Shown: piece by piece, positions 17,801 through 26,459 of the stretch | Layout of the letters: every line of letters starts with the position of its first letter | Numbering within the stretch: the stretch's first letter is position 1 | Source of the DNA: CAYLKK01 sp964412505 | Lineage (GTDB): Bacteria; Pseudomonadota; Alphaproteobacteria; UBA3830; CAYLKK01 | Assembly (NCBI GenBank): GCA_964412505.1 | Contig: CAYPOM010000001.1 | Span: 96,121-160,120, forward strand | Reading direction: 5' to 3' | Length of the DNA: 64,000 bases | Program-made: the position numbers and the translations under genes | The notes under the pieces: generated by a model | Seen by the model: only the letters and a program-made list of their open reading frames with translations | What the model was told of the DNA's origin: nothing | Databases searched by the model: none

Positions 17801-19612
17801 TTACTTAAATGAGCTTTTATACTTTGGTAAAACATAATGTGTGAATAGTAAACATGCGATATTTCTAATATGATCATTAATTGTCGATATAGATTTTTTA
17901 GTTTCCTGCCTGATATTTTCAGGAATTTGTTCTAAAAGGTTTCTTATTTGTTTCTTTAGATGTTTGTTTTTTTCGCTGTCGCAAATGTTGTTAAGTATAT
18001 TAGAGTATTCCAATCTCATGTTATAAAGATCAAGGAAATTATCAAAATCTTTTTTGGATATAACATTATTGTCAGCATGTACTTGGAATGCGTAATCAAA
18101 AAATTTACGAAATATTGGTAATAGTGAGAGCTTGTTAGAAAATATTGATACTTCTCTTTTGGCGTCTTGGACTGCTCCAATTTTCCCGGTTACACTGGCT
18201 GCGTTTATCCCTATCTTGCTACCAATATGTCTATCGATGTAAGTATAAGTTCTGCCGTCGATGAATTCTGGTGTATGCTCTATAGGATTATATAAATTGA
18301 AATTCAATACTAAATTCCTCCTTAATGTAGTAGGAACGATTCCGGCTAATTGCAAAGCCAATGCGGTGTTACTAATTAGGACAGGTAAATCCATGGCGGT
18401 TTGATCTTTAATAAGTTCCTTGGTCACTATGTTCAAAATGTCTAATACGTTTTTTAAAAAATGACCAAATTCTCCGCTTTGTCCTAATCTTTTCTTAACA
18501 AACGAATCTATTGATGAGCATATTGAGTTGCTTCTAGATAATATTGCAAAAACTAATAGAAATAACTTTGCTTTTAAATCATCTACGTTGTTTATATCTA
18601 TGGCGGCAATTGCTTCTGCAATAGACTGGTTTGTACTTTTCAAGGTATTTTTTGTTATATTCAGTGTATTTTGTAGTAAATACAACTTAGAAAAATCTAT
18701 TGATATTTTAGCAGATACGCCATTTTTGTAAATGTATGGATTATCAGTTGTAATTGTTATATCGGTTTTTATAATATCAGCAAACGACAACCTTAATGTG
18801 TGCTTTGTTGATATACATGTTTCCTCTGTATTTCTTTTCTTTTTAAATATTGATTTAGATGAGTTTACGCAATCGTATATGTTTTTTATATGTTCCTTTA
18901 TCTCTGTGATTATTTTGAGGTGGTCTAAATCTTCTGAAAAGTCATTTGTTGTTGTTAGACATGCGAAAATAAAGAAAAATTTATTGATAAATTCTAATCT
19001 ACCTCTTGTATGAAAGGCTTTTTCTATTTCGCGCTTTCTTTTGTTATTTTCATCGCTCTTGTCTATATTTGTTATTAAACTAGAATATTCTGATGCTATC
19101 ACTTTAAAAGTATTTAGCAATTCTATAGCGGATAAATTCGCAGAGCTAGTGTTGTTCGCTTCTGAGATATTTTTGAAGTTAATTCTACTTATTATTAGTG
19201 AAAATAGTTCTTGCAATTTCCCAATATCTACGTTGCGATCGTTGTAAGCTTTTTTTATTAAATGAAATTGTTTTGTCTTCCTTGCAATAGCAAGTAATTC
19301 ATCAGTATCTGCATATGACAAATTTGCGCTGTCTACGTAGTCTGCAAGCTGATTGATGCGTTTGTGTTTGGTTCGCGATGTTTTCAATGATATATTGGCA
19401 GAAATTTCACCTAAAACAGGGATTTTTGCTGTGTATAGAGTGGCTTCTGCTTGTACACTTATTTTTTTATTTTTTTCTATATTTTTCTTGTAATCAGGAA
19501 GATCTAATGAAAAATAGATAGTTTCATGCTTCTTGTTTTGGTCTAGCGTGCTACAGCAATTAGTTGAACATGCTAAATATACGCATAAAAATGATAAATT
19601 TGAAACTTTCAT
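17801..19612 (-). CDS. Large putative lipoprotein of unknown function
   Basis: I place the start at the ATG at 19612, because a GGAG lies 10 bases upstream and the product begins with a signal-like MKVSNLSFLCVYLACSTNCC. A TTG seven codons earlier is possible. The cysteine after YLA may be lipidated. The 603-residue protein is largely helical by inspection. It has KIPVLGEISANISLK near 60, a hydrophobic stretch KLFLLVFAILSRSNS near 350, and IVPTTLRRNLVLNFNLYNP with IDGRTYTYIDRHIGSKIG near 450. No known domain is recognised. The neighbour 17.7 kb downstream on the same strand is also exported, so both may act at the cell surface. Confidence 0.6.
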   Translation of the reverse strand: MKVSNLSFLCVYLACSTNCCSTLDQNKKHETIYFSLDLPDYKKNIEKNKKISVQAEATLYTAKIPVLGEISANISLKTSRTKHKRINQLADYVDSANLSYADTDELLAIARKTKQFHLIKKAYNDRNVDIGKLQELFSLIISRINFKNISEANNTSSANLSAIELLNTFKVIASEYSSLITNIDKSDENNKRKREIEKAFHTRGRLEFINKFFFIFACLTTTNDFSEDLDHLKIITEIKEHIKNIYDCVNSSKSIFKKKRNTEETCISTKHTLRLSFADIIKTDITITTDNPYIYKNGVSAKISIDFSKLYLLQNTLNITKNTLKSTNQSIAEAIAAIDINNVDDLKAKLFLLVFAILSRSNSICSSIDSFVKKRLGQSGEFGHFLKNVLDILNIVTKELIKDQTAMDLPVLISNTALALQLAGIVPTTLRRNLVLNFNLYNPIEHTPEFIDGRTYTYIDRHIGSKIGINAASVTGKIGAVQDAKREVSIFSNKLSLLPIFRKFFDYAFQVHADNNVISKKDFDNFLDLYNMRLEYSNILNNICDSEKNKHLKKQIRNLLEQIPENIRQETKKSISTINDHIRNIACLLFTHYVLPKYKSSFK

Positions 19613-19908
19613 ATAGATGTGACTCCATAACAACAGCTTTTAGAATATAAAACGCTCATGAAGAAAACATTAATAATAGCAATAAATGAATCATTTTGTT
19701 TGAAATTTATGCAAGAGTGATTGCAAAAATTAATAAAAACATGCATGCAAGATTCGGTAAGTGAAATTGCCGAATTTCATTTAGAAGTTTTTTAAAATAT
19801 GTTTTAGCTGTTGGATTTGTGTGGTACGTTGTTGAATTAACTTACTGCGACTGTCATCTTGTGTATAGATTTAAATTGATTGTTAGGCGATTTGGTGTTT
19901 TAAACCGG
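19613..19908. other. Intergenic region without a recognisable gene
   Basis: AT-rich spacer between the start of a large lipoprotein gene (minus) and tRNA-Phe (plus). It contains ATTCGG at 19752 and CCGAAT at 19770 as a short inverted repeat, and must hold the minus-strand promoter. I see no open frame with a ribosome site. Confidence 0.5.
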
Positions 19909-19937
19909 TTGACAGCTAATGAAGAATGTAATAAACT
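19909..19937 (+). promoter_or_regulatory. Promoter of the tRNA-Phe cluster
   Basis: TTGACA at 19909-19914 and TAAACT at 19932-19937 with a 17-bp spacer form a near-consensus sigma-70 promoter ending 10 bases before tRNA-Phe. Its -10 matches the tRNA-Arg promoter. Confidence 0.75.
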
Positions 19938-19947
19938 TACTAAAGTT

Positions 19948-20023
19948 GCCTAGATAGCTCAGTCGGTAGAGCAGAGGCCTGAAAAGCCTCGTGTCGGCGG
20001 TTCGATTCCGTCTCTAGGCACCA
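19948..20023 (+). tRNA. tRNA-Phe(GAA)
   Basis: Acceptor GCCTAGA/TCTAGGC, anticodon stem GAGGC/GCCTC with loop CTGAAAA (anticodon GAA), T arm and encoded CCA are complete. It is followed within 12 bases by tRNA-Ser and probably shares its transcript. Confidence 0.96.
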
Positions 20024-20035
20024 TTTTTTTTGTCA

Positions 20036-20126
20036 GGATGGGTGGCCGAGTGGTTGAAGGCGCACGCCTGGAAAGTGTGTATACTGCGAACCAGTATCGA
20101 GGGTTCGAATCCCTCTCCATCCGCCA
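20036..20126 (+). tRNA. tRNA-Ser(GGA)
   Basis: This class II tRNA of 91 bases has a long variable arm (GTATACTG...CAGTATC) and acceptor GGATGGG with its 3' complement. The anticodon loop CTGGAAA reads TCC and TCT codons, and CCA is encoded. Confidence 0.95.
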
Positions 20127-20239
20127 GTATATCTTGATTATTGTTTGACGCAAATCCATTCTATTCTCTAATATGTCTGTTGATTGCTAAATTGTGAGTT
20201 TTTCGTGTTTTGTGAAGATGTTTAATTAGATCAAATGGA

Positions 20240-20269
20240 TTGACCAGCAGATGCTTGTTGTGGTAGTAT
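20240..20269 (+). promoter_or_regulatory. Promoter of trnW-secE-nusG
   Basis: TTGACC at 20240-20245 and TAGTAT at 20264-20269 are 18 bp apart, 25 bases before tRNA-Trp. A second candidate, TTGACG at 20145 with TAATAT at 20169 (18 bp), lies further upstream. Either would transcribe the tRNA together with secE and nusG. Confidence 0.5.
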
Positions 20270-20294
20270 CTATCGGTTTTAGTCTATGACTTAA

Positions 20295-20372
20295 AGGGGT
20301 GTAGCTCAATTAGGTTAGAGTGGCGGTCTCCAAAACCGCAGGTTGTGAGTTCGATTCTCTCCGCCCCTGCCA
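20295..20372 (+). tRNA. tRNA-Trp(CCA)
   Basis: Acceptor AGGGGTG/CGCCCCT, anticodon stem GCGGT/ACCGC with loop CTCCAAA (anticodon CCA) and an encoded CCA end are present. It lies 17 bases before secE. The tRNA-Trp, secE, nusG order is common in bacteria. Confidence 0.96.
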
Positions 20373-20389
20373 TTTTTTAAGAGGTGTTT

Positions 20390-20575
20390 ATGGTCAGTCC
20401 AGCTGAGTTCGTTACGCAGGTTAAGCGCGAATTCCAAAAAGTAACGTGGCCCGATAAAACTGAAACTGTGGGGATGTCGGTTGCTGTTGTTATTTTTTCT
20501 GCGGTATTCATGACATATTTTTTTGCGTCTGACTGGATTATAAATCGTATTTTACACGACGTGTTGGGTTTGTAA
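20390..20575 (+). CDS. secE: Preprotein translocase subunit SecE
   Basis: This 61-residue single-spanning SecE is the short form that stabilises SecY in the inner membrane. The ATG at 20390 follows AAGAGG. The conserved amphipathic stretch VKREFQKVTWPDKTETVG precedes a single membrane helix (about residues 30-52). Its partner secY is at 48.1 kb in this window. It is followed 15 bases later by nusG. Confidence 0.93.
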   Translation: MVSPAEFVTQVKREFQKVTWPDKTETVGMSVAVVIFSAVFMTYFFASDWIINRILHDVLGL

Positions 20576-20590
20576 TTTGAGAGAGATTTT

Positions 20591-21118
20591 ATGAAGTGGT
20601 ATGTTGTTAACGTATACGCAGGTGGGGAGCAAAGGGTTGTTGCATCCATTAAGGAGCAAGCTGCAAAGCGAGGATTGCAGGACTCTTTTGGTGAAATATT
20701 GGTGCCATCTGAGGAAGTGATGGAGGTCAAAAAAGGACAAAAAGTATTTGCTGAGAGAAAGTTCTTCCCAGGGTATATCTTGGTCCAAATGGAATTGAAC
20801 GAGGATACTTGGCATCTGGTCCGTTCTATTCCCAGAGTCTCTACATTTCTCGGAAGTAGAGGAAAACCTGTTCCGCTTAAACAAAGCGAAGTTGACGCAA
20901 TTAAGGCTGACATTAATGATAAACCTGAAAAAATTAAATATTCCGTTACATATGAAATCGGGGATATCGTAAATGTTTGTGATGGTCCGTTTGCATCGTT
21001 CAGTGGCGTCGTTGAGGAAGTAGACGAAATTAAGAGTAGGGTAAAAGTTTCTGTTTCGATATTTGGTAGACCTACTAATGTCGATTTGAGCTTTGAACAA
21101 ATAGAAAAAAGCAGTTAA
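20591..21118 (+). CDS. nusG: Transcription antitermination factor NusG
   Basis: This 175-residue NusG has the N-terminal NGN domain (WYVVNVYAGGEQRV, FFPGYILVQMEL) and a C-terminal KOW domain (IGDIVNVCDGPFASFSGVV). It binds RNA polymerase and couples transcription to translation or Rho. In most relatives nusG is followed by rplK-rplA-rplJ-rplL-rpoBC; here rplM and rpsI follow instead, 27 bases downstream. Confidence 0.96.
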   Translation: MKWYVVNVYAGGEQRVVASIKEQAAKRGLQDSFGEILVPSEEVMEVKKGQKVFAERKFFPGYILVQMELNEDTWHLVRSIPRVSTFLGSRGKPVPLKQSEVDAIKADINDKPEKIKYSVTYEIGDIVNVCDGPFASFSGVVEEVDEIKSRVKVSVSIFGRPTNVDLSFEQIEKSS

Positions 21119-21145
21119 TTTGGTGTTTTTTAGGAAAAAAGAGAG

Positions 21146-21607
21146 ATGAAGACGTTTTCTTTGAAGGCTAATCAGGTGAAGAAAGATTGGATCTTGATTG
21201 ATGCTGAGAATTTAGTTTTAGGTAGACTTGCGGCGATAATTGCTACAAGGTTGAGGGGGAAGCATAAGCCAGAGTTTAGTCCAAACATGGATTGTGGAGA
21301 TAATGTAATCGTAATTAATGCTGACAAGGTAAAGGTTACTGGGAAGAAATTAGATCAGTCTGTTTTTTATTGGCATACGGGATATCCTGGTGGAATAAAA
21401 AGCAGAACGTTGAGAGATACGCTTACAGGAAAATTTCCTGAGAGAGCGATTATGAAAGCTGTCGAGAGAATGCTCCCAAAGAACGCATTGAGTAGGAAAG
21501 TCTTGACTCATTTGAAAGTTTATAGTGGGCCTGAGCATCCTCATGCTGCTCAAAATGCGGTTAAATTGGATGTTGCAAGCTTGAACGATAAGAATAACAT
21601 AGGATAA
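21146..21607 (+). CDS. rplM: 50S ribosomal protein L13
   Basis: This 153-residue L13 is recognised by WILIDAENLVLGRLAAIIA, LRGKHKPEFSPNMDCGD, GYPGGIKSRTL and AVERMLPKNALSRKVLTHLK followed by YSGPEHPHAAQ. It is an early-binding protein of the large subunit. It pairs with rpsI 5 bases downstream, the normal L13-S9 operon, here joined to nusG. Confidence 0.97.
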   Translation: MKTFSLKANQVKKDWILIDAENLVLGRLAAIIATRLRGKHKPEFSPNMDCGDNVIVINADKVKVTGKKLDQSVFYWHTGYPGGIKSRTLRDTLTGKFPERAIMKAVERMLPKNALSRKVLTHLKVYSGPEHPHAAQNAVKLDVASLNDKNNIG

Positions 21608-21612
21608 GAAAA

Positions 21613-22065
21613 ATGCAAACTTTAGAAATAAAAAATTTTGAAAATCATCCTGTTAAAAGAGAAGCGAAAAAGGATAAGTTGGGTAGGTCTTACGGAACCG
21701 GTAAAAGGAAAAATGCGATAGCGAGAGTGTGGATTAAGCCTGGTACAGGAAAATTTGAGGTAAATAACCGTTCGTTAGAAGATTATTTCTCGAGGTCAGT
21801 TCTTCAAGTTGTTGTTATGCAACCGTTTGAAAAAACAAACAGAACGAAAATGTTTGATGTTTGGTGTACAGTAAAAGGTGGTGGTTTATCTGGACAGGCT
21901 GGTGCGGTAAGACACGGAATCAGCAAGGCATTAAATGATTTTGAACCTGAGTTGCATTCTGAATTGAAGCACGCTGGCTTGTTAACTAGAGATAGTCGTG
22001 TTGTCGAAAGAAAGAAATATGGTAGAATGAAAGCTCGCCGTAGATTCCAATTTTCTAAGAGATAA
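21613..22065 (+). CDS. rpsI: 30S ribosomal protein S9
   Basis: This 150-residue S9 has a 25-residue N-terminal extension and then YGTGKRKNAIARVWIKPG, the FSRSVLQ region, GGLSGQAGAVRHGISKAL and the RRFQFSKR tail that reaches the P-site tRNA. It ends the operon; a terminator hairpin follows 31 bases later. Confidence 0.97.
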   Translation: MQTLEIKNFENHPVKREAKKDKLGRSYGTGKRKNAIARVWIKPGTGKFEVNNRSLEDYFSRSVLQVVVMQPFEKTNRTKMFDVWCTVKGGGLSGQAGAVRHGISKALNDFEPELHSELKHAGLLTRDSRVVERKKYGRMKARRRFQFSKR

Positions 22066-22095
22066 TTATAGTCTGTGTTTGTTTATAGAATTTAA

Positions 22096-22120
22096 GACGC
22101 AGCTTCTGCTGCGTTTTTTT
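22096..22120 (+). terminator. Terminator after rpsI
   Basis: ACGCAGC and GCTGCGT pair around TTCT and are followed by seven or more T. It closes the tRNA-Trp-secE-nusG-rplM-rpsI unit. Confidence 0.9.
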
Positions 22121-22237
22121 CTTTTATTAATTCTAATGAGTAGTTTTTTTATTCATTGATGTTTTTATTAATGCTTTTTTTTGTTTTTTTGTGGATAATA
22201 TAAATACAAGTTGAAGTAATATTTTGGAGGGAATGGA

Positions 22238-23488
22238 ATGTCTAACCAAACAAGCCCGTTATGCTGTTCTTTTTGCGGAAAATCACAACATGAAGTAAAA
22301 AAGCTAATAGTTGGGCCTAAGGTTTTCATTTGCAATGAATGCATAGATTTGTGTTCTAGCATAGTTTCAAGTGACAAAGAAGTAAATTTAAAGAATAAGT
22401 CAGACGGGAAAATACCAACGCCCGAAGAGATATTTAAGACACTAAATGATTATATATTGGGACAAGACAAAGCAAAAAAAATCTTATCTGTAGCTGTTTA
22501 TAATCACTACAAAAGAATAAATTCAAATATAAAAAAAGATGATGTAGAACTCTCTAAATCTAATATCCTTTTAGTCGGACCAACTGGCTCTGGTAAAACT
22601 CTATTGGCTCAGACTTTAGCTCGAATAATTGATGTTCCTTTTACTGTTGCTGATGCTACTACTTTAACAGAGGCTGGATATGTTGGCGAAGATGTTGAAA
22701 ATATTATTTTAAAGTTACTTCAAGCTGCAGATTATGATGTTGAAAAAGCTCAGAGGGGAATTGTATACATTGACGAAATCGACAAAATTTCTAGAAAGTC
22801 TGATAATCCATCTATTACTCGTGACGTATCTGGTGAAGGTGTCCAACAGGCTTTATTGAAAATTATGGAAGGGACTATTGCTTCAGTACCTCCTCAAGGT
22901 GGCAGGAAACATCCTCAGCAAGAATTTTTGCATGTAGATACAACGAATATTTTATTTATTTGTGGTGGCGCTTTTGCTGGGATTGAGAAGATAATAGCAA
23001 GGCGTGGAACAAAAGCTTCAATAGGATTTGAAGCTGATGTCAATGTAAAGGAAGAAAAGAATATAGGTGCTGTTTTAGGGGACTTAGAAACTGAGGATCT
23101 ACTGAAATTTGGACTTATTCCTGAATTTGTAGGAAGGTTGCCTATAGTAGCTACTTTAAATGATCTGGACGAAGAGGCTCTTACATTAATTTTAACAGAA
23201 CCGAAGAATGCATTGGTGAAACAATATCAAAAATTATTTGATTTAGAGGGAGTTCGGCTAACATTTAAAGAAGAATCTTTGAGGGCGATAGCTAAAAAAG
23301 CTCTAGAAAGAAAAACTGGGGCAAGAGGGTTGCGCTCTATACTGGAAAATTTGTTGCTTGAAACTATGTATTTAGCTCCATCTAACGCTAGTTCTATTGA
23401 TGAAGTAATTATAACTAAAGATGTAATAGAAAAAGGCAGTCAACCAAACATAGTCTATAAAGATCTAGAAAATAGCGAATCGGCATAG
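22238..23488 (+). CDS. clpX: ATP-dependent Clp protease ATP-binding subunit ClpX
   Basis: This 416-residue ClpX starts with a C4 zinc-binding domain (CCSFCGK, CNECIDLC). The AAA+ module follows with Walker A GPTGSGKT near 118, Walker B IVYIDEIDKI, the pore loop region (ADATTLTEAGYVGEDVEN) and sensor 2 TGARGLRSILE. It unfolds substrates for ClpP. GGAGGG precedes the start. Neither clpP nor lon, its usual neighbours, is adjacent; downstream begins a decayed accessory region. Confidence 0.97.
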   Translation: MSNQTSPLCCSFCGKSQHEVKKLIVGPKVFICNECIDLCSSIVSSDKEVNLKNKSDGKIPTPEEIFKTLNDYILGQDKAKKILSVAVYNHYKRINSNIKKDDVELSKSNILLVGPTGSGKTLLAQTLARIIDVPFTVADATTLTEAGYVGEDVENIILKLLQAADYDVEKAQRGIVYIDEIDKISRKSDNPSITRDVSGEGVQQALLKIMEGTIASVPPQGGRKHPQQEFLHVDTTNILFICGGAFAGIEKIIARRGTKASIGFEADVNVKEEKNIGAVLGDLETEDLLKFGLIPEFVGRLPIVATLNDLDEEALTLILTEPKNALVKQYQKLFDLEGVRLTFKEESLRAIAKKALERKTGARGLRSILENLLLETMYLAPSNASSIDEVIITKDVIEKGSQPNIVYKDLENSESA

Positions 23489-23633
23489 TGTTTCATAGTA
23501 CTCTCTAATTCTATAGGCGCGAAAATGTTGTTCATTATGCGTTTTCTTGCCTATATCTGTATTGTCACTGGGGTAATTTTTATAAAATCTAATTTTTTCT
23601 TTATTGTATTTGATTAATTACACTTTTCCCACT

Positions 23634-23661
23634 TTGACATTTTCTATCGCTTGACTATATA
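23634..23661 (+). promoter_or_regulatory. Orphan promoter homologous to the one at 63654
   Basis: TTGACA at 23634 is followed after 16 bp by TATATA (18 bp to TATAAA). The stretch through TATATAAATTAATATA matches the promoter of the secreted-protein gene at 63725 almost base for base. Here it leads only to a six-codon stub (ATG at 23684, stop after MKKLLV) at the edge of an IS remnant, so a gene of this family was probably interrupted. Confidence 0.5.
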
Positions 23662-23682
23662 AATTAATATATAATAATTCCT

Positions 23683-24330
23683 CTATGAAAAAGCTGTTAG
23701 TATAGCGTTTTGGAATGTTTCAAATTGATGCATAATATATCGCAATTTTTTCTTTAATTTTGCCCAAAAGCGTTCAATTGGATTAAGATCTGGAGAATAT
23801 GGTGGCAGGAAAATTAGCGTACATCCTGCTTTTTTTATTAGTGCTTTAGTTGTTTCAGATTTGTGTATTGAAGCGTTATCCATAATTACAATTTGTCCTG
23901 GTTTTAGGTTCGGGATCAGCATGTTTTCAAGCCAAAAATTAAATATTTTGCATCACAAGTTCTTGTGTATCCAAACTGAGCTAAAATCTCATTTTAGCAT
24001 TTTGCTGCGGCTATAGATTGTCACGCGAATTTGCGTCCAGACACTTCTCCTATAATTTTTTTACCTCTGAGTGCGTGCGCATGTTCTCTGTGTAAATACG
24101 TATCAACGCCTGTTTCGTCAATGTGAATGAGATTCTATTTTGCTTCATTTTTTATTCTTTCAATAAATACAGCCCTCGCTGATTCGTCTCTTTCCTTATA
24201 GATTTTTTGTTTTTTTTATAGGTGTATCCTAGCTTGCGCAAAGCCTTAAACACAGCATTGATTCCGCAATTAAAATGATTCGCAGCCTCTGCTAATGTGC
24301 TATCTGGATGTTTATCTATGTACTCTTAAC
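23683..24330 (-). pseudogene. IS630-family transposase remnant
   Basis: Read leftward, the degenerate frame gives EYIDKHPDSTLAEAANHF (helix-turn-helix), then IHIDETGVDTYLHREHAH, where the first catalytic acids of the DDE domain lie. IVMDNASIHKS and FLPPYSPDLNPIERFWAK follow, the signature end of IS630 transposases. At least four internal stops and two frame changes interrupt it, and only the last 79 codons (23683-23922) are open. The first codons are missing. Terminal repeats are not clear. The element is certainly inactive and marks the left edge of the accessory region. Confidence 0.85.
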
Positions 24331-24333
24331 TCA

Positions 24334-24797
24334 TTATAACATATATAAATACCCTTTCATAGAGAAATAACTATAACAACTCTCAACACTATTTTTCACA
24401 TGCTCAATCACGCACTTACCAATTCTTCCGTCTGCATTTTCGCCGGTAATTATACCATTTTCCAGATACATTTCGCCAACGTTATAATGGGCATCTTTGA
24501 AGCATAGAAATGACGGGGTATATTGGGTAATGTGCTGCCTTCCATCAGAACTGAAATCTGAGTAAGTTGGCAAAGTAGATGCAACAGCGCCTGTCACGAA
24601 TGGGTTGAAAAAATTCCCAAAACTCACACTATAACCAGACATTTCACTCTCAACATCAACGGTTTGCTTGACGCCGGTAACGGTCATTTTGTCCGTATTT
24701 ATATCAACATGGTCCGCAATTCAAACCCAGCAAAATTCAAAGGAATCGTTGTTGATGAGCAATGTATTAAATTCGACTCGGTCTGCCACACAAAAGA
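24334..24797 (-). pseudogene. Fragment of a large exoprotein (filamentous-haemagglutinin-like)
   Basis: Read leftward the fragment gives INTDKMTVTGVKQTVDVESE, then GYSVSFGNFFNPFVTG, ENGIITGENADGRIGKCVIE and HVKNSVESCYSYF. The last part is homologous to the starts of the fragments at 32262 and 33554 (ADGKIGVVIEEHLKN; NLVIEHFKE). An upstream in-frame stop and missing ends show it is broken. The alternating glycine/valine style with a VTGVKQTV motif recalls two-partner-secretion exoproteins, but this family assignment is tentative. Confidence 0.45.
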
Positions 24798-25199
24798 TTA
24801 TTCTTTCGTCCAATTTTCCGTGTTTAAATTTGGCACATATTGAAAGTGTTTCTCATTATTCGTAACTAATATAGCATTAGCTGACATCGCACAAGCCGCA
24901 ATCAACATATCCATATTCCCTATTGGTGTACCATTTTTCTCAAGCATATAACGAATATTTGCATAATCACAAGCCGCATCCTCGTCAAAATGTATCATAT
25001 CGACTTTTTGAACAATTGCATCTATTTTTGCTTTAATCGCTTTTGAATTAACTCGTGCAGCTCCGAATAAAAGCTCAGCATACGTAATCGACGATATGCA
25101 AATTGTATCAGATTCATGCTCGTTCAAGTGATGTAGCAACAATTCTGAACTGCCTTTTATCAAATAGCTACAAATATCAGTATCGAGCATGTATAACAT
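24798..25199 (-). CDS. vapC: PIN-domain toxin of a VapBC module
   Basis: This 133-residue protein has the four acidic PIN positions: the first Asp in MLDTDICSYLIKG, Glu in SSITYAELLFGA, Asp in GNMDMLIAACA near residue 98, and a late acidic or asparagine position (VTNNEKHF). VapC toxins are Mg-dependent ribonucleases that cut tRNA or rRNA. Its ATG overlaps the vapB stop (TAATG), the usual coupling. The frame is intact, unlike several neighbours. Confidence 0.88.
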   Translation of the reverse strand: MLYMLDTDICSYLIKGSSELLLHHLNEHESDTICISSITYAELLFGAARVNSKAIKAKIDAIVQKVDMIHFDEDAACDYANIRYMLEKNGTPIGNMDMLIAACAMSANAILVTNNEKHFQYVPNLNTENWTKE

Positions 25200-25420
25200 T
25201 AGAACAGCTCCCTAGTTTGAGCTTCATCATTCTCTCTTTGTATGTCAAACTCACAATCGCATTTCATATTGTAAATTTCATCCCAAGATGCAGTCGTTTT
25301 TTCTCTGATAATCAGTTCATTCCCTTTTTTCAATATACTTACAACTTTGGACTTTAACCGAAATTCTTTTGGGATTCTGACAGCCTGTGAATTCCCGCTA
25401 TTAAACACCAATGTATCCAT
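25199..25420 (-). CDS. vapB: AbrB-type antitoxin of the VapBC module
   Basis: I choose the ATG at 25420, where GAGG lies 5 bases upstream, rather than one six codons earlier. The 73-residue protein has the SpoVT/AbrB DNA-binding fold (NSGNSQAVRIPKEFRL) and a C-terminal acidic tail (FDIQRENDEAQTRELF) that would cover the VapC active site. VapB proteins repress their own operon. Confidence 0.88.
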   Translation of the reverse strand: MDTLVFNSGNSQAVRIPKEFRLKSKVVSILKKGNELIIREKTTASWDEIYNMKCDCEFDIQRENDEAQTRELF

Positions 25421-25531
25421 AATAACCTCACAACACACGACATATTAAGTATACACAAAACGTATACACGTGTCAATTTTTCTACCTATTACTCTTCGAA
25501 TAATGATCTAAAATATCTTAGTGCGAGATAA

Positions 25532-26324
25532 AATGGTCGAAAAAATGGAATCTGAGTAATCTCAAAATTTTTCCAAACCTTACATTCAATTATGTCCTGT
25601 CAGCTGTAAAAGATAAAAACATTCCTGTTGTTTTAAAAGTCGGAATAAAACATCAGCTTATTGCAAGAGAAGCCGAAATGTTACGTTTTTTGAAAATTGC
25701 GGAGCAGTTCATCTTATCGATTCATGCGATGGTGCTTTGCTCCTGCAAAAATGCATTCCTGGTTATTCTTTGATGGATTATTTTCCGAACAATGAAGAAA
25801 AATTCATAGAGATTATTGCAAATATCATAAAAAAACTTCACACAGTATCGCAAAAACAGAAAAAATTATGCAAAATTGTTTCATTGAAAGAGTTGCTGGA
25901 TGAATTATATGTGCCATCAAAAATTGCAAAAAATTATATCGAAAAATCCCAAAAAATCGCTGAATCTTTACTAAAAACGACAACAGAAAATGTGATAATG
26001 CACGGCGATTTGCATCACGACAACATTATATACGATAATTCAACGCAGACTTGGAAAATTATAGATCCATCTGGAGTTAGCGGAGATCCGACTTATGAAT
26101 ATGCTTCGTTTATGATCAATCCGATTGATAAAATTTGGAAATATGATAACGCAATATCTATTATCGAAAATCGTGCGCAAAAATTTGCGCAAATTGCTGG
26201 AATCGATTCGACTCGTTTGAAACAATGGACATTTGTAAAATCTGTTTTGTGTTTAATATGGACTGAAGGAACGCAAAATTGCGATAGATTAGAACTCGTA
26301 AAATTGTTTGATAAAATAGTTTGA
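25532..26324 (+). pseudogene. Aminoglycoside/hydroxyurea kinase-like gene, frameshifted
   Basis: The 5' part encodes WNLSNLKIFPNLTFNYVL and IPVVLKVGIKHQLIAREAEM. At a run of six T (25686-25691) the frame must shift to continue into ENCGAVHLIDSCDGALLLQK, followed by VIMHGDLHHDNIIYDN (catalytic loop) and IIDPSGVSGDPTYEYA (metal-binding loop). This order fits APH(6)-like antibiotic kinases. The start is also out of frame. The open 3' part (25737-26324) alone lacks the ATP-binding lobe. It lies just upstream of a frameshifted ABC-F gene. Confidence 0.7.
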
Positions 26325-26459
26325 TGCGGTTGCTTCTTACCTGACTTCAATTTATAATTAATCTAATTAAAAAAAAGTAGAGATAGTGTCATGAGAATTC
26401 TTGGTTAAACTTTCAGCTTTTTGGCTTGTTTGTTTTTTTTGAATTTTTGAGGTAACTTC

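Noticed and set aside
19959..20159. Minus-strand frame across tRNA-Phe and tRNA-Ser
   Set aside because: It is antisense to two well-formed tRNA genes.
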